This document shows positions 11,831-25,667 of a stretch of DNA of 64,000 nt, piece by piece; within the stretch, counting starts at the first letter, position 1, and every line of letters begins with the position of its first letter. This DNA is from Acanthochromis polyacanthus. Taxonomy: Eukaryota; Chordata; Actinopteri; Pomacentridae. A program made the translations under genes and the position numbers. The stretch lies in contig NC_067113.1 of assembly GCF_021347895.1 (NCBI RefSeq), positions 1,058,467 to 1,122,466 of the forward strand, in the 5' to 3' direction. The notes below the pieces were generated by a model. The model did not search any database. It saw only the letters and a list, made by a program, of their open reading frames with translations, and was not told where the DNA came from.

Positions 11831-12600
11831 CAGCATAAAGGTGTATATAGACTAAAGCCTTGATTGTATTGTGTTGCAGACATGCACACAGACAGCTGTG
11901 GGCAGCCGCAGATGCACAATTGTTCTCGATATACTACTTATTAATTTATTTTTATGTTTTATTTTCATTAGTTTCCTTGGAAGAGTCTGTTCCATACATG
12001 CGGAGTAGGTTGCACCTTTGTATTCCACCATACACACTCATACCAAAAATCTGCATGGATGCATATTTTGGGATCCTTGTGGATATGGATAGTAAAAGAT
12101 AGAGAAATGATTTTCAAAGTGGGTGTCCCAGAACCCTGAGGAGTCTGGGACAGCTCAAGAAAAGTGAATTGATAAAGCTGACTGATCCATAATTACTCAG
12201 TCCCACAAGCCTAGAATAAATGGAAATACTGATCTGACATCACATCAGTAGAGCACCACCATGACTGAAAGTTCAGCAAACTGTTGGTTAGCAAGCCAAA
12301 AATTCTGAAGTCCACAGTCATTGTCAAGGAGCACAGCACAAATCAGCTAAACTAAGAACATGTTGTTTTCAGCAAATGAACTCAAGAAGACAGAGAAAAT
12401 GAACCACCCACAGCATCAAGAGCATGCAAGCTGTTCCAAAGATTTTTTTGAAATGAGACTGAGACATATTAAGCCCTGCAATAGCTCCAGAAAAAGGAGA
12501 GAAAGTGCCTTAGTTGGTGGTTTGGCAAACTGAATGAAAAGAAGGAACTGCATGCAAGAACTCCTTCTACCAGCTGGGGTTGAATTGTGTGAAGTTGTGC
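11831..12600. other. Mostly unassigned; may hold upstream hAT relics
   Basis: No feature can be supported directly. It lies upstream of the hAT C-terminal remnant in the same orientation and may include more decayed parts of that transposase. Confidence 0.35.
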
Positions 12601-12604
12601 AGAG

Positions 12605-12886
12605 TTGGAGCAGAGGCAGCTGATACATGAAGAAGTGTTCTTCTTTCAAGGAAGAGTGCGGAAGAACTTTGAAGTAGAACTTACTGATGAGGCAGTGAAT
12701 CAGCTGCTGACTGTATCCTGTGAGTGGATGCTGAAGGTGACATCCCAGCAGCTGTCTCACACAGAGTTTTGGCTCACCTTTGAATAGGATGATCCTTAAC
12801 TCACGGCCATGAAAGCTTGGCTTCTCTTCCTGACAACTTGCCTGAGTAAGTCATCATTCTCCTCACTGAACACCATCAGACAATAA
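12605..12886 (+). pseudogene. hAT transposase C-terminal (dimerisation) remnant
   Basis: One frame reads EAVNQLLTVSCEWMLKVT, then SHTEFWLTF, a TAG stop (12785) and a TAA, then LTAMKAWLLFLTTCLSKSSF and SSLNTIR. The spacing and the pattern 'FW... ka...LLxFxTTYLCExxFSsL' match the C-terminal dimerisation region of hAT transposases and their domesticated ZBED5/FAM200/SCAND3-like relatives. Two in-frame stops and loss of the Cys in the TTYLCE-like motif show decay. I see no terminal repeats. This is family resemblance from motifs, not a search. Confidence 0.6.
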
Positions 12887-13018
12887 TAATGACAGAGACA
12901 GAATGGTACTCAGTGCAAGATGCTTCATATTAATAGTAGTGTTCTACATAATACTGCCAAATCAGCCCCAGAGCATGATATATTTTTCTTGATGGCAGAA
13001 TTTTACTCTGAGATCAGA
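12887..13018. other. Unassigned non-coding sequence
   Basis: Short spacer between the hAT remnant and an LTR-like segment. Nothing recognised. Confidence 0.4.
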
Positions 13019-13039
13019 CTGTGACAATTTTCTCTGAGT

Positions 13040-13604
13040 GTCTATTCCAGTGCTGGATCCACCTGTCCTTACACCAAGGACCATCCACCCTCGGCCACCC
13101 TGTACCTTTGTCAGCCCTCCTGGAAGGAAGAGGAGGAACTCACCGGTGCCGCTCTGTCCACCTGGTTTCCTACCCACTCACCCGTCACTCCTCACGCTGC
13201 CCTCACCTTTCCCCTGCTTCGCTGTGAACCCGTCCTGAGCATTCCTGTGTTTAGTCATTGTGATTGTAGAATCGTAGTTTAGTTTCCATAGAAACTGTCA
13301 TAGTATTAGTGTAAAATTGTAGTATTGCTCTTGTAGAAGCAGCCGTTGTTTAATTATTCTCTTAGAGCCATTGTGGTCATCTTACTCGTTTTATTCAGTG
13401 ATGTACCTGCTTTTCATTTTTTAATATTTAGTTGTTCTAAGCCACCTAGTCGCGAGCAGGCGCTATAGTTTTTCGAGCCTTGTGCTTCCGCTTTCCGTTT
13501 GTAGTCTTAATTTGGTTTTGTAGTTTTATTTACCTGTAAATAAAGTGTTGCGTTACGTTCAAAGCCAGCTTGTTCATTCCCTGCACCTGAGCCAATCCGT
13601 GACA
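13040..13604 (+). mobile_element. Probable LTR-retrotransposon 3' tail (solo LTR fragment)
   Basis: The segment ends with CTGCACCTGAGCCAATCCGT and GACA. It has an AATAAA signal at about 13538, roughly 65 bp before the end, followed by a GTTCAAAGCCAGC stretch: the R-U5 layout of fish Gypsy-type LTRs. It is embedded in T-rich sequence that looks like U3. The proline-rich frame at 13038-13238 lies upstream. The 5' edge, primer-binding site and target duplication are not clear, so the call rests on the 3' end. Confidence 0.45.
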
Positions 13605-14011
13605 GAGAGAAGAATGGCTAATTTTGTGTCTGTCAGCATCACTTGAGCTCCCATCATTACAGAGGCAACACCCTGTCGGAGGCTTTCACAGACTTCAAAC
13701 TGACTCCAGATGCTTCTACATTTTGATAGGGCTCAAGCATCTCAGACCAAATCAAGCACGGCTTTGGCAACACCTCCTCTCACCTTTCCAATATCCTATC
13801 CAACTAAACAGCCTGCATTCACAGGAACAAAAAAAAAACATCCAATCATAATCAATAGCTCACATTAGCATTGTAAAATACATTTAATATCAGTCAGTTG
13901 TCATCTTGAGTAACACTATCATCATCTGTCCTCTTACCTATGTCCTGCTCCATTTTCTGTGCTTCAGGCTGTGTCTGCTGCACCACTAGTCCACCACACA
14001 CAGCAGGTAAA
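13605..14011. other. Unassigned non-coding sequence
   Basis: No recognised feature. Confidence 0.4.
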
Positions 14012-18680
<4,669 letters not shown>

Positions 18681-18689
18681 AGAGAGAGA

Positions 18690-18869
18690 GAGGGGTGTGG
18701 TCAAGACGCGGATGGAGTAGTCTGCAGCTCCGTCAACTCCGGTGAAAATTTTGCAAATTACTACTCATTTCTGCCTTTTACAACACAAAGTTTTCAGTAG
18801 TGTCCACGTCTGAAAGTATTTCCCTGCTTCTGGCGAGAGAAGTATATCAATTACAACCTGTAAACAACA
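18690..18869 (+). promoter_or_regulatory. LINE 5' UTR / presumed internal promoter
   Basis: 180 bp between a GA-rich run and the ORF1 start, with a GGTCAAGACGCGGATGGAG start block. L1 elements carry their promoter in the 5' UTR. Promoter activity here is inferred from position only. Confidence 0.4.
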
Positions 18870-19679
18870 ATGCCACCGCCAACCAGAACTAAATCGAAGC
18901 AGTCGCCTATGGAGGCGGGTGCTTCTGATTGTGAAGCTGCTGCTGAGGGCGGCTCATCGGCCATGATGGAAAAAATTATGGACAAGTTACTCGAAACGAT
19001 GAATAAACGTTTTGATCTAATCGAGCAAAAGTTGGAATCAATTTCCCAGGGCCAGGCCGCACTCACAAAGAGAGTGGAGGAAGTGGAGAAGCAGGGCTTG
19101 GACCATGAACGCCGCATACACAGGCTGGAGCAGGAACTGGTCTCAACGCGCAGGATAAATGAAAAGCTTTCCGCTAAGATAGTGGACCTGGAAGGGAACT
19201 CAAGGCGCAACAACGTGAAAATTGTGGGAATACCAGAGGGAGAAGAAGGAGGAAGACCCACTGAGTTTGTTACACGTCTCATACCGAAGCTATTTTGGGA
19301 AAACAATTTCCCAAACACTGTGACAGTGGATCGTGCCCACAGAGTCCCTCTGCCACGCCGCAATGTAGATTCTGGGCGCCCCAGGACCATCATAGCCAGG
19401 ATCCACTTCTACCAGGAGAAAGAGCTGCTCCTGCGACTAAGCCGAAACCAGGAGCTGACATACAACGGCCTGCGTGTGTTTATGTTTCCGGACTACACAG
19501 CAGAGGTGATGGCGCAAAGACGAGCTTTCCGAGAGGTAATGAAAACGCTACGTGACAAGGGGATGAAGTACACGTTGCGTTATCCAGCCAAACTGCATGT
19601 GCAGTATAACGATCAGGTAAAGATATTTACCTCTTTTACGGATACTGAAACTTTTATAAAGAATGAACTAGTCACATAG
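18870..19679 (+). CDS. LINE ORF1 protein (L1-type RNA-binding protein)
   Basis: A 269-residue protein. After a short low-complexity N terminus comes a heptad-like segment from about residue 32 to 105 (KIMDKLLETMNKRFDLIEQK onward), expected to form the coiled-coil trimer of L1 ORF1p. Next comes SRRNNVKIVGIPEGEEGG (about 112-129), the start of the RRM-like domain, and then a C-terminal domain with ARIHFYQEKELLLR and LRYPAKLHV, as in the Transposase_22 family. ORF1p binds the LINE RNA and acts as a chaperone in the cytoplasmic ribonucleoprotein. Length and layout are normal and no frame disruption is seen. The ATG is preceded by AACA. Confidence 0.92.
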   Translation: MPPPTRTKSKQSPMEAGASDCEAAAEGGSSAMMEKIMDKLLETMNKRFDLIEQKLESISQGQAALTKRVEEVEKQGLDHERRIHRLEQELVSTRRINEKLSAKIVDLEGNSRRNNVKIVGIPEGEEGGRPTEFVTRLIPKLFWENNFPNTVTVDRAHRVPLPRRNVDSGRPRTIIARIHFYQEKELLLRLSRNQELTYNGLRVFMFPDYTAEVMAQRRAFREVMKTLRDKGMKYTLRYPAKLHVQYNDQVKIFTSFTDTETFIKNELVT

Positions 19680-19836
19680 CCATGATACTTTTATGTAAAA
19701 TACTCTACGGCTTGTGACTAGGGTTGAGTTAAAGGCAGTGTGAGAAAACATCAACAACTACTACTTTCACCGGGGGAATGAGGAGCGGAAAAGCACATCG
19801 TTGCTGGGTGTATTCCAGCAACTACAGCCTACTTCC

Positions 19837-20175
19837 ATGTGCCCTGCGCCTTTGTTGAACGTTAGGGGCAGGAGACGGTTCAGGGATATGGACCTGTCTG
19901 TCAGAGAACTTTCCTATAATGATAATTGGACATATTTAGAACTGAGATTTTCTGGCAAACAATGTCTATTTTACTGTCCAGGTGGGAGGGTGTTACAATG
20001 GGCCGGGGTGTGGGTGAATGGTCGTATGTGTGTGTCTGAATGTCGTTTTGAGTGGTTGGATGTGGAGGAGCGAGATGTTTATTGCGAACTAATGGTACAT
20101 GACTGCAGAATGGTTACCCATCCACTTACTTCGGAAATACTTCAATGGTTACTCATAAGAAGACACTTAATTTAG
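19837..20175 (+). other. Open frame between ORF1 and ORF2, overlapping ORF2 start
   Basis: From the ATG at 19837 the frame runs 112 codons and overlaps the first 31 bp of ORF2 in a different frame. It can be extended upstream to 19801 only with a TTG start. The sequence is rich in Arg, Trp and Cys and resembles no domain I know. It could be chance, a linker left from mRNA structure, or a small accessory ORF. It might also affect how ribosomes reach the ORF2 start. No function is claimed. Confidence 0.3.
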
Positions 20176-23100
20176 TGTCATGGAATATTAGGGGACTGGG
20201 GAACAATATTAAAAAGGAAAAGGTCTTTTCACACTTGAATTCCTTAAAAGCAAACATCATATTTTTGCAGGAAACCCATCTCTGTAAAGATAAAGAACAT
20301 ATCCTGAAGATTAACTGGATTTCTCAACTTTATCATGCGTCCTTTACTTCACAGGCCAGGGGTGTAGCGATTTTAATTCATAAAAATGTTCCCTTTACTC
20401 TCAAATCTAAAACAATTGATCCCAATGGAAGATTTGTTCTAGTATCTGGGCACATAGCTTCGTTTCCAATTACTTTATTAAATATATATGGGCCTAATAT
20501 AGATGATTCTAATTTTTTTTATAGGATTTTTGATTTACTTCCAGATGATAAATCCTCTCACATTTATATTGGTGGTGACTTTAACTGTTATTTGGATCCT
20601 TTCCTAGATAGAACTTCAGTTAAGCCACCAGTGATTAAAAATTCATCAAAAACACTTAAAAATTTAATGAAATCAAGAAATATTATAGATATTTGGAGAT
20701 TAAAGAATCCAGATAAAAAAGAGTTTTCATTCTATTCTCCGGTACATAATTCATATACAAGAATTGATTATTTTTTATTAGAGGCAGGAGACCTTTCCAC
20801 TGTTCAGAAATCTGAATACCACCCTCGCGTTATATCTGATCATAGTCCTATTAGTTTGCAATTAAAAACAAATTTATCTAAAATAAAATACCAATGGAGA
20901 TTTAATACACAATTATTGTTATCTTTAGATTTTAAAAACTATATGAATCAAACTATAGAAGTTTTTTTTGATTTGAATGACAACGGAGCGGTCTCCGACT
21001 CTACTCTTTGGGAGGCCTTTAAGGCTACTATGAGAGGATATATTATATCATATGAAAGCTCAAAAAGAAGGGAACAAACAAAAAAGAAGATAGATCTAGA
21101 AAGAGAGATTAAAAGGATGGAAGGGATCCATGTAAATTCACTTGCGCAGTCTGACTACAATAAAATTCTAAGATTAAAAAATGAGTATAACATTATTATT
21201 CAGGAGGAGATATATAATTTTCTTCTAAAAAATAAACAAAAACATTTTGAAATAAGTGATAAACCGTTAAAACTTCTTTCAAGACAACTTAAAGGAGAAC
21301 AATCTACAGCAGCAATTCATAAAATTCGATCAAAGACAGGAGAGATTTACACAGATCCTGAAGATATTAATAATGTTTTTAAGGATTTTTATGCAGAATT
21401 ATATAAGTCAAAATCAGATTCTTCACTTTTCCACTTGAATGATTTTTTTGCCAAATTATCTTTACCTCAATTGAAAAAAGAACAGCAACACTTACTAGAT
21501 AATGTTATCTCTACGGAAGAATTGACAAAAGCATTACTCTCATTTCCACCAAATAAGAGTCCGGGCCCGGATGGATTCGGAGCAGAGTTTTATCAAGCTT
21601 TTTCGGAAAAATTGACCCCTTTTTTACTTAGAATGCTTAATCATTCTTTTCATAAAAATAGGCTCCCTGAATCACTATATGAAGCCAACATATGTGTTAT
21701 ACCCAAAAAGGGAAAAGATCCTTTAGATCCAGCTGGTTACAGGCCTGTCTCACTTTTGAATTTGGACCATAAAATTCTTACAAAAATTCTTTCAATACGA
21801 CTAAACAAGTTTATAACAGATATTATTCATCCGGATCAGACCGGATTTATACCAGGCAGGCCTGCTTTCGGTAATGTGCGAAGACTACTGAATCTGTTGT
21901 ATTCAGATTGCAACGGAAATAATAAGGCAGCCATCTTGACTTTAGACGCCCATAAAGCCTTTGATTCAATTGAGTGGGAATATTTATTCATTGCTCTTAA
22001 ACACTTTGGTTTTGGAGAAACCTTCATAAAATGGGTCAAAATGATTTATTTAATGCCAAAATCAAGTATCATATGTAATAATATATTATCAAAGAGCTTC
22101 CAATTATATCGCGGCGTAAGACAAGGCGACTGCCTTTCTCCTTTACTTTTTAATATAGCCTTAGAGCCATTAGCTATTGGCTTAAGAATGCATCCTGATA
22201 TAGAGGGTTTTACAGTTGGTCAATCAGAGAGTTTGGTGTCACTCTACGCAGATGATCTTCTTTTGACTTTTGCTAAACCAGAAACTGGAATCCCAAACCT
22301 GCTAAAATATGTGGATGCTTTTGGTAAAATATCCGGTTACAACATAAATTGGTTAAAGAGCGAACTTATGTTCATTGGCGCTAATAGGACCATAGATAGC
22401 TGCCCAATTAAAGTGGTGGAAGATCATATAACATATCTTGGGATAAAAATATCTAAAAATTATGAATCCTTGTTAAAACTCAATTTTGAGGAAGGACTTG
22501 AAAAACTGAAACGATCTATTGACTACTGGAAGACCTTGCCTCTCTCCATGGTGGGCAGAGTGAATGCCATAAAAATGGTATCTCTGCCCAAGTTTATATA
22601 CCTCTTTCAAAATTTGCCAATTATTATACCTGCGGATTACTTTAGAAAAGTTGAATCAATGATTTTGGACTTTGTATGGGGATATAAAAAACATAGAATA
22701 TCTAAAAAACACATATTAAGATCCACAAAGGAGGGCGGTCTCGGTCTTCCGGTACTCAAAAACTACTACTGGGCAGCTAACATACAAGCATTGACCTATT
22801 GGAAAATTGGTGCTCCTAACGATGAATCACTTCCTTCTGCTCCATTATGGGTGAAAATTGAACTCCAGTCACTTACTAGACCTTACACCTCTTTGTCAGC
22901 TTTACTTTTTACTAGAACAATTTCCTCCGTAAAGTCAATAAGTCATAGTGTCATTGTTAGGAATTCAATCAAAATGTTAAGTCAAATTAGAAAAAATTTT
23001 GATGTTCCTGGTGTCTCTTTATATACACCTATATGTTATAATCATGCTTTCACGCCTGCTATTATGGATAAAACATTCTTTGATTGGTACTCTAAAGGTA

Positions 23101-23873
23101 TCAAAAGTATAAAAGACGTTTGTCAGGAAGGCAGACTTTTTACATTCGAAGAATTAAAAACAAAGTACAGACTTCCTCAATCGGGTTCATACAGATATTT
23201 ACAGTTAAGACACTTTATTAAAAGTAATCTAAATAATCATGAAAAGCACCCTGTTTTGGTAATACTTAATCAGGGCCTGTCTAGTAAAAAAATTATTGGT
23301 AAATTTCTAAAATGCTGTAGTTCGACACTGGAATCAACAAATGACGTTAAAATGGCATGGGAAGGGGAATTAAAAACTACAATATCCGAACAACAATGGA
23401 AACATTCCCTTTCCCAAATCCATAACTGTTCAATTAACAGTAGACACAGACTAACGCAGTTTAAAGTGATTCATCGTTTTTATTACTGTAAAGCATCACT
23501 GCATAGGTTCTATCCTGAGGTGTCTCCATTCTGTGACAAATGTAAAACAACTGAAGACTCACTGCTACATTCTTTTTGGGAATGTCCAATTATTCAACCG
23601 TTCTGGTCTAGTATTTTTTTTTTCTTTTCCGGAGTATACCAAAGGAACTGTGCTCCGGATAGAGATATGGCGTTGTTTGGATATTCAAAGGAAACACAAA
23701 ACCTACCACAACATATAAGGGTTGCTATAGTTCTTGGGACAGTTTTGGCCAAAAGACTACTTCTTAAAGAGTGGAAATCATCTTGTGCACCGGGTTTTAG
23801 AACGTGGCTGTCTGAATTAGTCGATGTTATATCAAACCTGGATCTAAAGGATCTTTTCCCTTTTTGGGTATAA
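20145..23873 (+). CDS. LINE ORF2 protein: endonuclease and reverse transcriptase
   Basis: 1242 residues with all key motifs of an L1-clade ORF2p. The APE-type endonuclease has SWNIRGL (Asn14), QETH (Glu43), NIYGPN (about 113-118), GGDFNC (Asp145, Asn147), RIDYFLL (Asp208) and SDHSPI (Asp232, His233). The reverse transcriptase has SPGPDGFGAEFYQ, YRPVSLLN, LDAHKAFDSIEW (Asp601), GVRQGDCLSPLLFN and LYADDLLL (Asp703, Asp704). A Cys-rich motif, CDKC...H...C, lies at residues 1130-1147. The protein nicks target DNA and copies its own RNA there. The final 12 residues and the stop come from the inverted ORF2 segment that begins at 23838, so the native C terminus is missing its last residues. No internal stop or frameshift. 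Confidence 0.93.
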   Translation: MVTHKKTLNLVSWNIRGLGNNIKKEKVFSHLNSLKANIIFLQETHLCKDKEHILKINWISQLYHASFTSQARGVAILIHKNVPFTLKSKTIDPNGRFVLVSGHIASFPITLLNIYGPNIDDSNFFYRIFDLLPDDKSSHIYIGGDFNCYLDPFLDRTSVKPPVIKNSSKTLKNLMKSRNIIDIWRLKNPDKKEFSFYSPVHNSYTRIDYFLLEAGDLSTVQKSEYHPRVISDHSPISLQLKTNLSKIKYQWRFNTQLLLSLDFKNYMNQTIEVFFDLNDNGAVSDSTLWEAFKATMRGYIISYESSKRREQTKKKIDLEREIKRMEGIHVNSLAQSDYNKILRLKNEYNIIIQEEIYNFLLKNKQKHFEISDKPLKLLSRQLKGEQSTAAIHKIRSKTGEIYTDPEDINNVFKDFYAELYKSKSDSSLFHLNDFFAKLSLPQLKKEQQHLLDNVISTEELTKALLSFPPNKSPGPDGFGAEFYQAFSEKLTPFLLRMLNHSFHKNRLPESLYEANICVIPKKGKDPLDPAGYRPVSLLNLDHKILTKILSIRLNKFITDIIHPDQTGFIPGRPAFGNVRRLLNLLYSDCNGNNKAAILTLDAHKAFDSIEWEYLFIALKHFGFGETFIKWVKMIYLMPKSSIICNNILSKSFQLYRGVRQGDCLSPLLFNIALEPLAIGLRMHPDIEGFTVGQSESLVSLYADDLLLTFAKPETGIPNLLKYVDAFGKISGYNINWLKSELMFIGANRTIDSCPIKVVEDHITYLGIKISKNYESLLKLNFEEGLEKLKRSIDYWKTLPLSMVGRVNAIKMVSLPKFIYLFQNLPIIIPADYFRKVESMILDFVWGYKKHRISKKHILRSTKEGGLGLPVLKNYYWAANIQALTYWKIGAPNDESLPSAPLWVKIELQSLTRPYTSLSALLFTRTISSVKSISHSVIVRNSIKMLSQIRKNFDVPGVSLYTPICYNHAFTPAIMDKTFFDWYSKGIKSIKDVCQEGRLFTFEELKTKYRLPQSGSYRYLQLRHFIKSNLNNHEKHPVLVILNQGLSSKKIIGKFLKCCSSTLESTNDVKMAWEGELKTTISEQQWKHSLSQIHNCSINSRHRLTQFKVIHRFYYCKASLHRFYPEVSPFCDKCKTTEDSLLHSFWECPIIQPFWSSIFFFFSGVYQRNCAPDRDMALFGYSKETQNLPQHIRVAIVLGTVLAKRLLLKEWKSSCAPGFRTWLSELVDVISNLDLKDLFPFWV

Positions 23874-24877
23874 CACATATGTTGGCTTCATATAGTGATT
23901 CAGGGAGCCTATTTTTATGAAAAGAATGATTAAGCATTCTAAGTAAAAAAGGGGTCAATTTTTCCGAAAAAGCTTGATAAAACTCTGCTCCGAATCCATC
24001 CGGGCCCGGACTCTTATTTGGTGGAAATGAGAGTAATGCTTTTGTCAATTCTTCCGTAGAGATAACATTATCTAGTAAGTGTTGCTGTTCTTTTTTCAAT
24101 TGAGGTAAAGATAATTTGGCAAAAAAATCATTCAAGTGGAAAAGTGAAGAATCTGATTTTGACTTATATAATTCTGCATAAAAATCCTTAAAAACATTAT
24201 TAATATCTTCAGGATCTGTGTAAATCTCTCCTGTCTTTGATCGAATTTTATGAATTGCTGCTGTAGATTGTTCTCCTTTAAGTTGTCTTGAAAGAAGTTT
24301 TAACGGTTTATCACTTATTTCAAAATGTTTTTGTTTATTTTTTAGAAGAAAATTATATATCTCCTCCTGAATAATAATGTTATACTCATTTTTAATCTTA
24401 GAATTTTATTGTAGTCAGACTGCGCAAGTGAATTTACATGGATCCCTTCCATCCTTTTAATCTCTCTTTCTAGATCTATCTTCTTTTTTGTTTGTTCCCT
24501 TCTTTTTGAGCTTTCATATGATATAATATATCCTCTCATAGTAGCCTTAAAGGCCTCCCAAAGAGTAGAGTCGGAGACCGCTCCGTTGTCATTCAAATCA
24601 AAAAAAACTTCTATAGTTTGATTCATATAGTTTTTAAAATCTAAAGATAACAATAATTGTGTATTAAATCTCCATTGGTATTTTATTTTAGATAAATTTG
24701 TTTTTAATTGCAAACTAATAGGACTATGATCAGATATAACGCGAGGGTGGTATTCAGATTTCTGAACAGTGGAAAGGTCTCCTGCCTCTAATAAAAAATA
24801 ATCAATTCTTGTATATGAATTATGTACCGGAGAATAGAATGAAAACTCTTTTTTATCTGGATTCTTTAATCTCCAAA
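23838..24877 (-). repeat. Inverted copy of ORF2 positions 20692-21732
   Basis: Read on the minus strand, this 1040-bp block repeats ORF2 from endonuclease residue about 184 (WRLKNPDKKEF) to RT residue about 529 (KKGKDPLDP). The one difference I found is a run of six A at about 21177-21182 that is five long in the inverted copy, which shifts the frame after RLK. The inverted repeat arms are separated by about 2.1 kb. Nothing resembling a 3' UTR or poly-A is attached, so this is not a usual second LINE insertion. Confidence 0.92.
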
Positions 24878-25574
24878 AAACCTTTTTTTGTTTGAAGCAA
24901 TAGTTTAAAAACAGCTTGGCTGAAAATCTTAGCAAAGTGAGTTAAGATAGTACAAAGTCTGACGGAAAGTTGCTTAGCTGGTACGCAATGTTGAACATAC
25001 AGCAAGGAATGCAGAAATATTCACTGCAGACGTGTTTTTGATCATTCTTGGTTGTCTCTTGACCATTCCGACCACTTGTCTCTCAGCAGTAGGTGATAGT
25101 TTGGGTTTTCTTCCTGATCATGGTAGTCAACACAACAGTACCATGTACTTTATGCTCACAAAAAATGTTTACACAGATGATTTTGGGACTCTGTAGCTGC
25201 TTTAAAACGGCGAGAAGTGACTTTTGACTTACTCAAGTCAATGATTTGCATTTTCAGATGTGTGCTGAGTTCCGTAGACTTTCCCACTGCAGTGTTTGTA
25301 GCTGAGCCTAATGAGTGTATCAGATGGGGTCTTTTTAAAGTAGAGTCACCAGCTGTAGTAAACTGTAATCACTCACAAGAAGAGGCACGCCACAAAGAAA
25401 AATAGGGGAACACAGCTACGTCAACAAAACTGATAATTCAAGTTGCGGTATATATATTTTGACCCAGCAGATTTTTTCATAGTTCCAGATGATCTATAAA
25501 AAAATGTACGAAAGAACCAAAATGCATGATTGTGTTTTTTTTCTCAAGACACCTGTCATCCTAAGTCACCTGGG
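24878..25574. other. Unassigned non-coding sequence
   Basis: Flank of the inverted LINE segment. No poly-A, no target duplication and no recognisable repeat. Confidence 0.5.
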
Positions 25575-25667
25575 ATAGACCGGGATAGACCACAGCCCCA
25601 CTGCGACCCTACAGAGGATTAAGTAGTGTATGAAGGAAGGGACGGACGGACGGACGGACGGACGGAC
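25575..25667 (+). mobile_element. V-SINE 3' tail fragment with (GGAC)n end
   Basis: GGGATAGACCACAGCCCCACTGCGACCCTACAGAGGATTAAGTAGTG-like text, followed by GGAC repeats. It matches the 3' part of the complete SINE at 30214-30564, which ends in (ATGG)n. The tRNA-derived head is missing. Confidence 0.65.

Larger units (their letters stand above)
18690..24877 (+). mobile_element. L1-group LINE, ORFs open, 3' end replaced by an inverted self-copy
   Basis: The order is 5' UTR (about 18690-18869), ORF1 (18870-19679), a 465-bp spacer and ORF2 (20145-23873), as in L1-clade LINEs of fish. The 5' start is placed after a GA-rich run and is approximate. From 23838 onward the plus strand is the reverse complement of ORF2 positions 21732 back to 20692. 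No 3' UTR, poly-A tail or target duplication follows. Both ORFs are open, but without a normal 3' end the RNA would lack the region that ORF2 protein of such elements normally uses to prime reverse transcription, so the copy is probably immobile. Confidence 0.9.

Noticed and set aside
23838..24877. Twin-primed LINE insertion
   Set aside because: The inverted block is downstream of the sense part and lacks a 3' UTR and poly-A, opposite to the twin-priming product.
24342..24935. Separate 197-codon gene on the minus strand
   Set aside because: It is the endonuclease part of the inverted ORF2 copy, ending at the 1-nt deletion.
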